Shown in pieces: positions 1 through 6,657 of a stretch of 64,000 bases of DNA. Position numbers and translations under genes: made by a program. The stretch lies in assembly GCA_021768185.1 (NCBI GenBank), contig JAETNP010000004.1, positions 33,865 to 97,864 of the forward strand. Direction: 5' to 3'. Numbering within the stretch: the first letter of the stretch is position 1; every line of letters starts with the position of its first letter. The DNA comes from Oscillospiraceae bacterium (GTDB lineage: Bacteria; Bacillota; Clostridia; Oscillospirales; Oscillospiraceae). Below the pieces are notes generated by a model. The model saw only the letters and a program-made list of their open reading frames with translations, did no database searches and was not told the DNA's origin.

Positions 1-361
1 GCTGGAGCAGCAGCAGGGGTCCCGCCCGGCTCCAAGGCGCGGCGGCCAGAATCTCCGTAATGGCGTCGCCCCCCATTCCGGCAATGACGATCACCTCCGC
101 CTCCCCGGGTTCCAGAACGGACAGGCCGTCCCCCAGCCGGAAGTCCAGCTTCTCCGTCACGCCGTACTGCTCAGCGGTGCGGCGGGCGTGCTCCAGGGGC
201 AGCGGACCGATATCGGCGGCAACGGCCCGCCGGATTCTGCCCTCCAGCAGGAGAGACACGGGGACGTATCCATGGTCCGTCCCAATATCGGCAAGGCATT
301 CGCAGACCTCCGGGACCAGCCCGGCGATGGCCCCCAGGCGAGGGCTCAGTTCCAGCTTCAC
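1..361 (-). CDS. trmK: tRNA (adenine(22)-N1)-methyltransferase, 5' part only
   Basis: N-terminal 120 residues of a class I SAM-dependent methyltransferase of the TrmK family, which methylates N1 of A22 in tRNA. The frame opens with GTG at 361, behind a GGGAGG-type ribosome site, and runs off the left edge. Visible motifs are ADIGTDHGY at residues 24-32 (SAM motif I), GDGL at 77-80 and IAGMGG at 93-98, which together are characteristic of this family. It lies downstream of the DUF1858 gene, separated by a terminator-like hairpin. The C-terminal half is outside the window, so completeness cannot be judged. Confidence 0.85.
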   Translation of the reverse strand, partial: MKLELSPRLGAIAGLVPEVCECLADIGTDHGYVPVSLLLEGRIRRAVAADIGPLPLEHARRTAEQYGVTEKLDFRLGDGLSVLEPGEAEVIVIAGMGGDAITEILAAAPWSRAGPLLLLQ

Positions 362-403
362 CGCTGTCTCCCTCCCTTCCGGCGCGGTCTGGAAAACCCA
401 ATG

Positions 404-433
404 AGGGACTCATAGGATAAGCTATGAGTCCCT
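404..433 (-). terminator. Hairpin between DUF1858 gene and trmK
   Basis: A perfect 12-bp inverted repeat (AGGGACTCATAG / CTATGAGTCCCT, 6-base loop) lies just after the DUF1858 stop. No clean U-run follows in either direction, so its strength as a terminator is uncertain. Confidence 0.5.
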
Positions 434-448
434 GTCTATTGGTCTCGT

Positions 449-649
449 TTACTTGTTGGCCTCGGCGTTGACGGCCTCCAGCAGCTTCTCCACATCCACG
501 CCATGCACGGCGCAAGCCTCGGCGACAGTCTCGCCCCGGCTGCTGGGGCAGCCCAGGCAGTGCATACCGATGGACAGGAAGATGGGCGCGGTCTGGGGCG
601 CCATATCCAGAATATCGCCGATAATCGTATCTTTCGTGATGGTGACCAT
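449..649 (-). CDS. DUF1858 redox-disulfide domain protein
   Basis: A 66-residue protein of the DUF1858 / hybrid-cluster-protein-associated redox disulfide family. The start is ATG 649, because GGAGG lies 8 bases upstream; an in-frame TTG at 664 overlaps that site and is less likely. The sequence begins MVTITKDTIIGDIL and carries the family's CxxC pair in GMHCLGCP (about residues 29-36), a small helical domain thought to handle thiol redox chemistry. It is a single-gene unit with its own promoter and no obvious partner here. The cellular role of the family is not well defined. Confidence 0.8.
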   Translation of the reverse strand: MVTITKDTIIGDILDMAPQTAPIFLSIGMHCLGCPSSRGETVAEACAVHGVDVEKLLEAVNAEANK

Positions 650-704
650 GGGAAATACCTCCAAGTTATTTTTCTACAGGCTTCTGTCTGGTTTCAGCGG
701 AATT

Positions 705-733
705 AGTATACCCCAATATTCCGCTGATTTCAA
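705..733 (-). promoter_or_regulatory. Sigma-A-type promoter for the DUF1858 gene
   Basis: Reading the minus strand: TTGAAA (733-728), a 17-bp spacer, then TATACT (710-705). It lies about 55 bases upstream of the ATG at 649. Confidence 0.7.
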
Positions 734-767
734 TACCTTTTTCGATTTTGTCCCCTATTGGCGCCTT

Positions 768-2513
768 TTACATTTTTTCCGGCGCGTCCACACCCAGCAG
801 GGCCAAGCCGTTTTTCAGCACGCTGCGGGTCTCGTCCGCCAGCTTCAGCCGGGCCTTCAAAACTGCGTCCTCCTCGCCCTTGATCCGGCAGACGGTATAG
901 AACCGGTGGAAGCATCCCGCCAGCTCTACCAGATAGCGGTTGATATGGCTGGGGTCGTAGTCCCGGGCCGCCAGGCGCAGCTCCTCGCAGAAGAGGGAGA
1001 GCTGCTTGATAAGGGCGGTCTCCGTCTCGCCGGAGAGCAGCGCCGCATCCACGTCCGCCGCGGCGGGAACGGCGATCCCCTCGCCGGCCAGATTGCGGAT
1101 GAGGCTGCAAATTCTGGCGTGGGCGTATTCCACATAGTAGATGGGGTTCTCACTGTCCTCCCGGACGGCCAGACCCAGGTCGAAGTCCATCTGGGTGTCC
1201 GGCTTGGCGTTGAAGAACCACCGGGCGGCGTCCACGGGCACCTCGTCCAGCAGGTCCGTCAGGGAGATGGCCTTGCCGGTGCGCTTGCTCATCCGGACGA
1301 CCTCGCCATCCCGGAGCAGCTTCACCAGCTGCATGAGCACGATGTCCAGCCGCCCGCTGCCGTCCAGGCCCAGGGCATCCATGGCCCCCTTCAGCCGGGC
1401 CACGTGGCCGTGGTGGTCCGCGCCCCAGATATTGATGACCCGGTCAAAGCCCCGTTTCTCGAACTTGTTGCGGTGATAGGCGATGTCCGCGGCAAAGTAG
1501 GTGTAGAACCCGTTGGCCCGGCGGAGGACGTCGTCCTTCAAATCCAGCTTGGCGATATCCTTGTCGCTCTTTCCGGCCTTCCGGAGGTTCTCCTCCAGAA
1601 TCCGGCTGGTGGCCAGCCACAGGGCGCCCTCCTGCTCATAGGTGTACCCGGCGGCGGTGAGCTTGTCCACCGTCTCGGCCACATAGCCGGTATTGTGGAG
1701 CTCGGACTCAAAGAACCACTGGTCGTACTCGATCTTATACCGGCGCAGGTCTTCCCGCATCTTGGGAATGTTCCGCTCCAGACCGAATTTCGCCAGGGCA
1801 TCATGGCGCTCCTCCCGGGAGACGTCCTTCAGACCCTCTCCATGGGCGTCATAGTAGGCCTGGGCCAGCTCCCGGATGTCGTCGCCGTGGTAGCCGTCCT
1901 CGGGAAACGCCACCGCGTCCTCCCCCAGGATGATCTGGAGATACCGGGCCTCCAGGGAATTGGCGAATTTCTCGATCTGGTTGCCCGCGTCGTTGACGTA
2001 GAACTCCCGCCAGACCTGGGCTCCGTTGGCCTCCAGCACGGCGGCCAGAGTATCCCCCAGCACGCCGCCCCGGGCGTTGCCCATGTGCATGGGGCCCGTG
2101 GGGTTGGCGGAGACGAACTCCACCATGATCTTCTGGCCCTTCAGAGCGTCGGAGCGGCCGTAGTCCGGCCCCTCGCTCTCCACGGCGGAGAGGACCCCGG
2201 CGTACCAGGAGGGATTCAGCCGGAAGTTGAGAAAGCCCGCCCCGGCGATCTCGGCGGAGGCGAAATAGCTGCCGGTAAGGTCCAGGTGTTCCAGGAGGAT
2301 GCCGGCGATCTCCCGGGGGCTCTTGTGCATGGCCTTTGCGGCGGCCAGGGCGAAGGTGGTGGTGTAGTCGCCGTTGACGGCGTCCTTGGGAATCTCCACC
2401 CCGGCCCGGACGGATACGTCCCCGGGGAGCTGTCCGGCGGAGACCGCCGCCTGATATGCCTTCCGGGTCAGGTCAAGGACCTGATCTTTGGCGTTTTGGA
2501 TCATGTTTATCAT
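768..2513 (-). CDS. argS: Arginine--tRNA ligase
   Basis: Class I arginyl-tRNA synthetase, 581 residues, attaching arginine to tRNA-Arg at the expense of ATP. The N-terminal Arg-tRNA synthetase additional domain covers about residues 1-90. The HIGH-like motif reads HMGN at 143-146 inside SANPTGPMHMGNARGG, and the KMSKS equivalent is RMSKR near residue 405. The C-terminal DALR anticodon-binding domain ends the protein. The start ATG 2513 has GGAAG 8 bases upstream. It is the last gene of a murI-DUF1934-argS run; DUF1934 next to argS is also seen in other Firmicutes (ywiB-argS in Bacillus). Confidence 0.97.
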   Translation of the reverse strand: MINMIQNAKDQVLDLTRKAYQAAVSAGQLPGDVSVRAGVEIPKDAVNGDYTTTFALAAAKAMHKSPREIAGILLEHLDLTGSYFASAEIAGAGFLNFRLNPSWYAGVLSAVESEGPDYGRSDALKGQKIMVEFVSANPTGPMHMGNARGGVLGDTLAAVLEANGAQVWREFYVNDAGNQIEKFANSLEARYLQIILGEDAVAFPEDGYHGDDIRELAQAYYDAHGEGLKDVSREERHDALAKFGLERNIPKMREDLRRYKIEYDQWFFESELHNTGYVAETVDKLTAAGYTYEQEGALWLATSRILEENLRKAGKSDKDIAKLDLKDDVLRRANGFYTYFAADIAYHRNKFEKRGFDRVINIWGADHHGHVARLKGAMDALGLDGSGRLDIVLMQLVKLLRDGEVVRMSKRTGKAISLTDLLDEVPVDAARWFFNAKPDTQMDFDLGLAVREDSENPIYYVEYAHARICSLIRNLAGEGIAVPAAADVDAALLSGETETALIKQLSLFCEELRLAARDYDPSHINRYLVELAGCFHRFYTVCRIKGEEDAVLKARLKLADETRSVLKNGLALLGVDAPEKM

Positions 2514-2639
2514 TCGTATTTCTTCCTTTTCTGAAAAGTGTTGCTGTGTTGTTAATGCAGATCATCAGACGGCGGGAACTCCCGGCGCCGTTTGCCGCGC
2601 GGCCTTTCAAAAGGCCGGCGAAACTTATCATGGCGCATG

Positions 2640-3071
2640 TTATCTGGCCGCTTCCTTCACCCGCACCTTGAACCGGTTCTCCCCCGTGACCTGGTGGTTG
2701 ATGGCGATGGTGAAGGCGATCTCCATCACCCCGCCCCGCTCGGTGAGACGGTGGGCCAGCTTGGTGGTGGCCACGTCCACCGCCATGGTCCCCCAGGGGG
2801 TCTCATAAAAGGAGCTGCTGCGCTCCCCCTGCTTGAATTCCATCCGGGAGACGATCATTCCCGTACGCTCCAGCACCACCGTATCTCCCCGGATAATAAA
2901 CCGGGTGGTAGTGCCCGCCATGCCGGTAAGCTCCGACTCCTGATAGGTGAGGATGATCTCCCCGCCGTCAATGGTCATGACGCCTTCCGTGGCCAGCTCC
3001 GTTACCTCGGGGGCGGCGCTGTCGTAGGTCTGTTCCCCCCGCACGAACAATATAATCTCTTTTTCCATCAT
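2640..3071 (-). CDS. DUF1934 (YwiB-like) calycin-type beta-barrel protein
   Basis: About 143 residues of the DUF1934 family, a small cytoplasmic beta-barrel of unknown function (YwiB in Bacillus). Internal features are the family-like stretch ILTYQESELTGMAGTTTRF and a C-terminal string of beta strands with an EIAFTIAIN segment. The start is uncertain: ATG 3071 and ATG 3068 are adjacent, and a TTG at 3077 overlaps the murI stop. All lie within a few bases of the murI terminator codon, so translation is probably coupled to murI. GAGG immediately before 3071 is the only nearby ribosome-site-like sequence. Confidence 0.8.
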   Translation of the reverse strand: MMEKEIILFVRGEQTYDSAAPEVTELATEGVMTIDGGEIILTYQESELTGMAGTTTRFIIRGDTVVLERTGMIVSRMEFKQGERSSSFYETPWGTMAVDVATTKLAHRLTERGGVMEIAFTIAINHQVTGENRFKVRVKEAAR

Positions 3072-3073
3072 CC

Positions 3074-3886
3074 TCAATATTGAAAAATGTCCACCTGCTC
3101 CACCGCTCCCGCAGCCTCTTCACCCAGAAACAGCGCGGCCAGCCGCCGGAAGTTCACCGCCCGGTCACTGGTGTAGAACCGGACGGAGCCCTCCCCGCGG
3201 TTCGCCAGGGCGTCCGCCGCCGCCAGCAGGTCCCGGCAGGCCCTTGCCGCCTCGGCCCCTACGTCCACCAGTGACACCTCCGGCCCCATCACGCCGCCGA
3301 TGACCTCCGCCAGCAGCGGATAGTGGGTGCAGCCCAGCACCAGCGTATCCACGCCCACTTCCTTCAGCGGCGCCAGATACTCCGCCGCCACTGTCTCAAT
3401 AACAGTATCGCCGGGACGGCACCGCCCTTCCTCCACCAGAGGCACGAACAGGGGGCAGGCCAGGGCGTGGACTTCCAGCGCCGGGTCCAGCCGCCGGAAC
3501 GCCCGCTCATAGGCACCGCTGGCCACGGAGGCCCGGGTGGCCGCCAGGCCGATCTTTCCGGACCGGGTCAGCGCCGCCGCCCGCTCCACGGCGGGTTCCA
3601 CCACGCCGGTAACGGGTACGCCGCTCTCCGCGCGCAGCTCCTCCAGACAGTTGGTGCTGACGGTGCCGCAGGCGATGACCACCGCCTTCAAATCAAAGCT
3701 GCTTAAAAACCGCATGTCCTGCCGGGCATACTGCAGCAGGGTCTCCCGGCTGCGGTTGCCGTAGGGGACACGGGCCGTATCGCCAAAGTATATAATATTT
3801 TCGGAGGGCATGAGCCGCCGCAGCTGCCGCACTGCCGTCAGCCCGCCCAAGCCGGAGTCAAATACGCCTATGGACCGCGTATCCAT
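3074..3886 (-). CDS. murI: Glutamate racemase
   Basis: Converts L-glutamate to D-glutamate for peptidoglycan precursors. The start is ATG 3886 (MDTRSIGVFDSGLGG), with GGAGG 8 bases upstream; the open frame extends further upstream but without family similarity. Length 270 residues is normal. The two catalytic cysteines are Cys73 in IACGTVST and Cys186 in LGCTHYP, and the substrate loop YFGDTARVPYG is present. The first cysteine motif reads ACGT instead of the common ACNT, a variant also known from Clostridia. It is the first gene of the murI-DUF1934-argS run. Confidence 0.95.
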   Translation of the reverse strand: MDTRSIGVFDSGLGGLTAVRQLRRLMPSENIIYFGDTARVPYGNRSRETLLQYARQDMRFLSSFDLKAVVIACGTVSTNCLEELRAESGVPVTGVVEPAVERAAALTRSGKIGLAATRASVASGAYERAFRRLDPALEVHALACPLFVPLVEEGRCRPGDTVIETVAAEYLAPLKEVGVDTLVLGCTHYPLLAEVIGGVMGPEVSLVDVGAEAARACRDLLAAADALANRGEGSVRFYTSDRAVNFRRLAALFLGEEAAGAVEQVDIFQY

Positions 3887-3947
3887 GCGCCGCCCCTCCT
3901 TCTTCGCCGCAAACGGCGATATGCCGCCGTTTACGGCCAGCTTTACT

Positions 3948-3976
3948 ATTGTACTATGATTTGCCGGGGATAACAA
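3948..3976 (-). promoter_or_regulatory. Promoter for murI-DUF1934-argS
   Basis: Minus strand: TTGTTA (3976-3971), 17-bp spacer, TACAAT (3953-3948), about 60 bases before the murI ATG. Confidence 0.6.
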
Positions 3977-4081
3977 GTAAAATTTTGGGCTTTTTGCCCT
4001 GTATTTTCTGTGGAATTTTCCTTGACTTTCTGTTATACTGTGCTTACTCATCCATCACCATCACCGGAGGGAGGTCTTATC

Positions 4082-4492
4082 ATGGAGCTGCATCTGACGG
4101 GGAAACAATTCCGCCGCCTGCTGGATCTGGTGTACATAGGCAACTGGGTACTCAATTCCACCCGTGGAGACGACCGGATCAGGGACTACGACCAGGTGGA
4201 GAGCCTGGTGTTTTCTCACTGCCTGGACCACGGCATGGCGCCGCTGGTGGAGCTGTATAACGGAGAGATCATTCCCTCCCGGGCCTTCGCCGAGGGCGGC
4301 ATCCATGAGGCCATCATGGCTTATGAGGACGTTACCTTCTTTGAAATTCTGGCGGAGGAGCTGGCGCTGCGGGATCTGGACGCCGAGCGGGCCACCGAGG
4401 AGAACTACGACGAGGTCATGGACCGGATGGAGCAGTACATGGGCGAATTCGAGGCCCATGGCACGGACCACATCAGCGTGGATCTGGAGTAG
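4082..4492 (+). CDS. Hypothetical acidic protein
   Basis: A 136-residue protein I do not recognise. The start is ATG 4082, with GGGAGG 8 bases upstream; the frame is open further upstream (ATG 4010) but lacks a ribosome site there. It has no signal peptide, membrane segment or cysteine pair. The sequence is strongly acidic (runs such as EEENYDEVMDRMEQYMGEFE), with a basic N-terminus (LTGKQFRRLLDLVYIGNWVL), and is probably a cytoplasmic helical protein. It is a monocistronic gene transcribed divergently from murI and followed by the hairpin that overlaps the start of the recombinase gene. Confidence 0.7.
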   Translation: MELHLTGKQFRRLLDLVYIGNWVLNSTRGDDRIRDYDQVESLVFSHCLDHGMAPLVELYNGEIIPSRAFAEGGIHEAIMAYEDVTFFEILAEELALRDLDAERATEENYDEVMDRMEQYMGEFEAHGTDHISVDLE

Positions 4493-4548
4493 CGGGTCTC
4501 TGTCATACGGTATATTTCCTGAAAAGTTTCCATTTTAACTGCAACTTT

Positions 4549-4591
4549 GCCCTCTTTTGTGTGAGAATATGAGTATCACACAAAGGAGGGC
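4549..4591 (+). promoter_or_regulatory. Terminator-like hairpin covering the recombinase ribosome site
   Basis: A 16-bp inverted repeat with one mismatch (4549-4564 and 4576-4591, 11-base loop) is followed by TTTTT and directly by the recombinase ATG at 4597. The right arm contains AAAGGAGG, the recombinase ribosome-binding site. The element therefore looks both like an intrinsic terminator for the upstream gene and like a stem that would hide the Shine-Dalgarno of the recombinase. Which role it plays is inference. Confidence 0.7.
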
Positions 4592-4596
4592 TTTTT

Positions 4597-5433
4597 ATGT
4601 CTATTTCACAGCGCGAGTTGAAATGCTTTGCCGCCCATCTGAAAAGCCAGGGCCGCTCCCCCGGCACCGCAGCCAAATACCTCCACGACGCCGCCGAATT
4701 CACCGCCTGGCTGGGAAGCCGGAAGCTGACCGGCGGAGCCGCCGCCGCCTGGCGGGATCATCTGCTGGAGGGAGGCCGCGCTCCGGCCACCGTCAACTCC
4801 ATGCTGTCCGCAGTCAACTGCCTGCTGAAATTCCTGGGCCGGGAGGACTGCAAGATCAAATTCCTCCGGGTACAGCGGAAGGCGTTTAGAGACCAGAACC
4901 GGGAGCTGACCCGAGCCGAATACCGGCGTCTCCTGGACGTTGCTGCGGCGGAGGGGCAGGAGCGCCTGGGCCTGCTCATGGAAACTGTCTGCGCCACCGG
5001 CGTGCGGGTCTCGGAGGTCCGGTACATCACCGTAGAGGCCGCCCGGAGGGGCCGGGCGGAAATCAGCCTGAAAGGCAAGATCAGGACCATCCTGCTTCCG
5101 GTGAAGCTCTGCCGGAAGCTGCTCAAATATGCGAAAAAGCAGGAAACCGCCTCCGGCACGATTTTCCTCACCAGAAACGGCAAGCCCATTTCCCGCAAAC
5201 AGATCTGGCGGGAAATGAAGCAATTATGTGCAAAGGCCGGGGTAGCCTCGTCGAAGGTTTTCCCTCACAACCTCCGCCACCTGTTCGCCACAACTTTCTA
5301 TCAGGTCTGCCGGGATATCGTCAAGCTGGCGGATGTTCTGGGCCATTCCTCGATCAACACCACCAGGATCTATCTCATGACCTCCGGCGCGGAGCACGCA
5401 AGACAGCTGGAAAAGCTGGGGTTAGTGACATAG
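4597..5433 (+). CDS. Tyrosine-type site-specific recombinase
   Basis: A 278-residue tyrosine recombinase (phage integrase / XerC-XerD superfamily), catalysing strand exchange at specific sites. An N-terminal SAM-like core-binding domain (about 5-85) is followed by the catalytic domain. Visible catalytic residues are Arg137 in ATGVRVSE, a Lys at 159 or 161, His224 and Arg227 in HNLRHLF, His250 in VLGHSS and Tyr259 in TTRIY. It is short, without the arm-binding domain of phage integrases, which fits Xer-like or inversion recombinases. Thirteen bases after the stop lies the first of two 24-bp inverted repeats that could be its substrate. No excisionase or phage genes are adjacent, so a phase-variation role is an attractive inference. 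Confidence 0.9.
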   Translation: MSISQRELKCFAAHLKSQGRSPGTAAKYLHDAAEFTAWLGSRKLTGGAAAAWRDHLLEGGRAPATVNSMLSAVNCLLKFLGREDCKIKFLRVQRKAFRDQNRELTRAEYRRLLDVAAAEGQERLGLLMETVCATGVRVSEVRYITVEAARRGRAEISLKGKIRTILLPVKLCRKLLKYAKKQETASGTIFLTRNGKPISRKQIWREMKQLCAKAGVASSKVFPHNLRHLFATTFYQVCRDIVKLADVLGHSSINTTRIYLMTSGAEHARQLEKLGLVT

Positions 5434-5494
5434 TTTCGGCATATTGACAAAATTTTTATTTTGTCACAAAGACCTACATAAATCTCTTGAAACC

Positions 5495-5503
5495 ATTATA
5501 GCA
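5495..5503 (-). promoter_or_regulatory. Extended -10 promoter inside the inverted-repeat segment
   Basis: On the minus strand TGC directly precedes TATAAT, an extended -10 element; no good -35 is present. In the given orientation it points left, back toward the recombinase 3' end. If the segment between the repeats were inverted it would point right, with a predicted start about 60 bases before the AP2 gene. Confidence 0.4.
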
Positions 5504-5572
5504 CAATCGCCTCGTAATGGAAGACAGCTTCTGAAAAATCAGCGAAATACCGAAAAAAGCATGAGATTCCGG

Positions 5573-5602
5573 GGACTGCAAAAATCGTTTTTTGCGCAGT
5601 CC
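5573..5602. terminator. Hairpin inside the inverted-repeat segment
   Basis: GGACTGC (5573-5579) pairs with GCAGTCC (5596-5602), and an inner A-run pairs with a T-run. A T-rich tract follows on the plus strand, so this can act as a terminator for the recombinase transcript and would insulate the AP2 gene from read-through. Confidence 0.5.
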
Positions 5603-5703
5603 TTGGTTTTCATGCCTTTTTTTCTTTTGATTTTCCGAAAGTTGCCTGGAAATATACAACCTTGTGACAAAATAAAAATTTCGTCCACAAGGAGGTTCGG
5701 AAA

Positions 5704-6186
5704 GTGTCCGACCATTCGAGAAAAAAGCTGGATTTGACCGGTCAGAGATTCGGAAAACTCACCGTACTGGCGCCTGCTGAAAATATCGGAAGCCGCACCG
5801 CTTGGCTCTGCCGCTGCGACTGCGGACGGGAAGCGGTGGTCCCCACCCGACGCCTTCGGGACGGCCGCCGTACCTCCTGCGGCTGCGGCAAGGACGGTCT
5901 GAACGAAGTTCCCGGCGAGGCCGGACGGGCCAGCCTGACCTTCGTGGACGGCACCTGCGTGGAGATGATCCGCGCCGGCACAGTGCGCAGCACCAACACC
6001 AGCGGCGTACCCGGCGTGGAATGGTGGAAGCGGAGGGGCCGCTGGCGGGCCACTATCTGTTTCAAGGGCGCACGATATTACCTGGGCAGCTATACCCGTT
6101 TTGAGGACGCCGTCCAGGCCCGAAAGCGGGCGGAGGAAGAACTGTACCAGCCGTTTCTGGCCGAGTACGACCAGACCGCCAGCTAG
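5704..6186 (+). CDS. AP2-domain DNA-binding protein with N-terminal Cys-rich module
   Basis: A 160-residue protein starting at GTG 5704, with AGGAGG 8 bases upstream. The N-terminus (LTGQRFGKLTVLAPA) leads into CRCDCG and SCGCG (about residues 36-62), a four-or-more-cysteine module that probably binds zinc. The C-terminal 60 residues (SGVPGVEWWKRRGRWRAT... YYLGSYTRFEDAVQARKRAEEEL) form an AP2/ERF-like DNA-binding domain, common in phage and mobile-element proteins of Firmicutes. Its ribosome site begins 3 bases after the right inverted repeat, so its expression should depend on that segment. It may be a transcription factor for the downstream surface-protein gene or an accessory DNA-bending factor for recombination. 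Both roles are inference. Confidence 0.8.
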   Translation: MSDHSRKKLDLTGQRFGKLTVLAPAENIGSRTAWLCRCDCGREAVVPTRRLRDGRRTSCGCGKDGLNEVPGEAGRASLTFVDGTCVEMIRAGTVRSTNTSGVPGVEWWKRRGRWRATICFKGARYYLGSYTRFEDAVQARKRAEEELYQPFLAEYDQTAS

Positions 6187-6363
6187 TAAGGGTATGCTCC
6201 TGTTTCTCCCGTTCCCTCGGGGGAGGCCGGGTGGTATATACGTCCAAACGAAAGTCCGACCATATGATTTTGAAGGGGGAGATTTATGCGGCAGGCAGTA
6301 TCCGCCAGGGGCGAAGCCGTTCGCCGCGGACACCGGCGGCGGGGGGGAAGGACCCTGCAAAAA

Positions 6364-6441
6364 GGTGTTTGGCAAACCATGGGAAACCATGGGACGGCAA
6401 AGCTATGGGAACTAAGGTATTCTAGCCCCTATGGGGGCACC
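6364..6441 (+). ncRNA. Cyclic di-GMP-I (GEMM) riboswitch candidate, copy 1
   Basis: The core reads GGCAAACC, then a perfect 6-bp stem (CCATGG / CCATGG) capped by GAAA, then GGGAC, GGCAAAGC and AACTAAGG, following the GEMM-I consensus order. GGTG at 6364-6367 can close with CACC at 6438-6441 as P1. One oddity is an extra G in the usual ACGCAAAGC segment. The GAAA tetraloop and its receptor are the diagnostic features. Confidence 0.7.
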
Positions 6442-6513
6442 GGGGAGGCCGAGAAGCTCCACGGGGAAAACCGGAGCGGCTTTCGCTCCGGCGGCGGGAT
6501 GCTATGTTAGCCC

Positions 6514-6600
6514 GGCTGCTGGAACTTGGCAACCCGTCCGAAAGGGCGGTAACGCAAAGCAAGGGGTCTAAAGCGCGGCCCGCGCCGCGCCATGACAGCC
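6514..6600 (+). ncRNA. Cyclic di-GMP-I (GEMM) riboswitch candidate, copy 2
   Basis: The core reads TTGGCAACC, a 6-bp stem (CCGTCC / GGGCGG) with a GAAA loop, then TAACGCAAAGC and GGGGTCTAAAG, in the GEMM-I order. GGCTG (6514-6518) can pair with CAGCC (6596-6600) as P1. It begins about 70 bases after copy 1 and ends 57 bases before the surface-protein ATG. A separate strong hairpin (6471-6491) lies between the copies. Confidence 0.75.
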
Positions 6601-6613
6601 CAGCCGCCGGATA

Positions 6614-6638
6614 CTTTGCATCCGTTAAATTTGCAAAG
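6614..6638 (+). promoter_or_regulatory. Hairpin next to the ribosome site of the surface-protein gene
   Basis: CTTTGCA (6614-6620) pairs with TGCAAAG (6632-6638), immediately before the AAGGAAG ribosome site and 19 bases before ATG 6658. It may be part of the expression platform of the second riboswitch. No U-run follows, so translational rather than transcriptional control is more likely. Confidence 0.4.
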
Positions 6639-6657
6639 AAAGGAAGAAGTTTATAGA

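Larger units (their letters stand above)
5446..5685. repeat. 240-bp segment bounded by 24-bp inverted repeats (candidate invertible element)
   Basis: The left repeat is 5446-5469 and the right repeat 5662-5685; they match in 23 of 24 positions in inverted orientation. Each repeat is itself an 8-bp inverted pair (GACAAAAT / ATTTTGTC) around a 4-base spacer, the geometry of a tyrosine-recombinase core site. The interior is AT-rich and partly self-complementary, centred on the hairpin at 5573-5602. The segment fills almost exactly the gap between the recombinase gene and the AP2 gene. Alternatives are a MITE-like element or a pair of operators for a dimeric DNA-binding protein. Confidence 0.65.

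Noticed and set aside
453..2534. Long open frame on the plus strand across argS
   Set aside because: Composition-driven antisense shadow of argS in GC-rich DNA; no ribosome site or recognisable domain.
5444..5737. Open frames inside the inverted-repeat segment
   Set aside because: No ribosome sites; AT-rich repeats and hairpin account for the lack of stops.
6286..6510. Short open frame overlapping the first riboswitch candidate
   Set aside because: Arg/Gly-rich sequence of structured RNA; it has a ribosome-like GGGGGAG but no protein features, and the RNA explanation is stronger.
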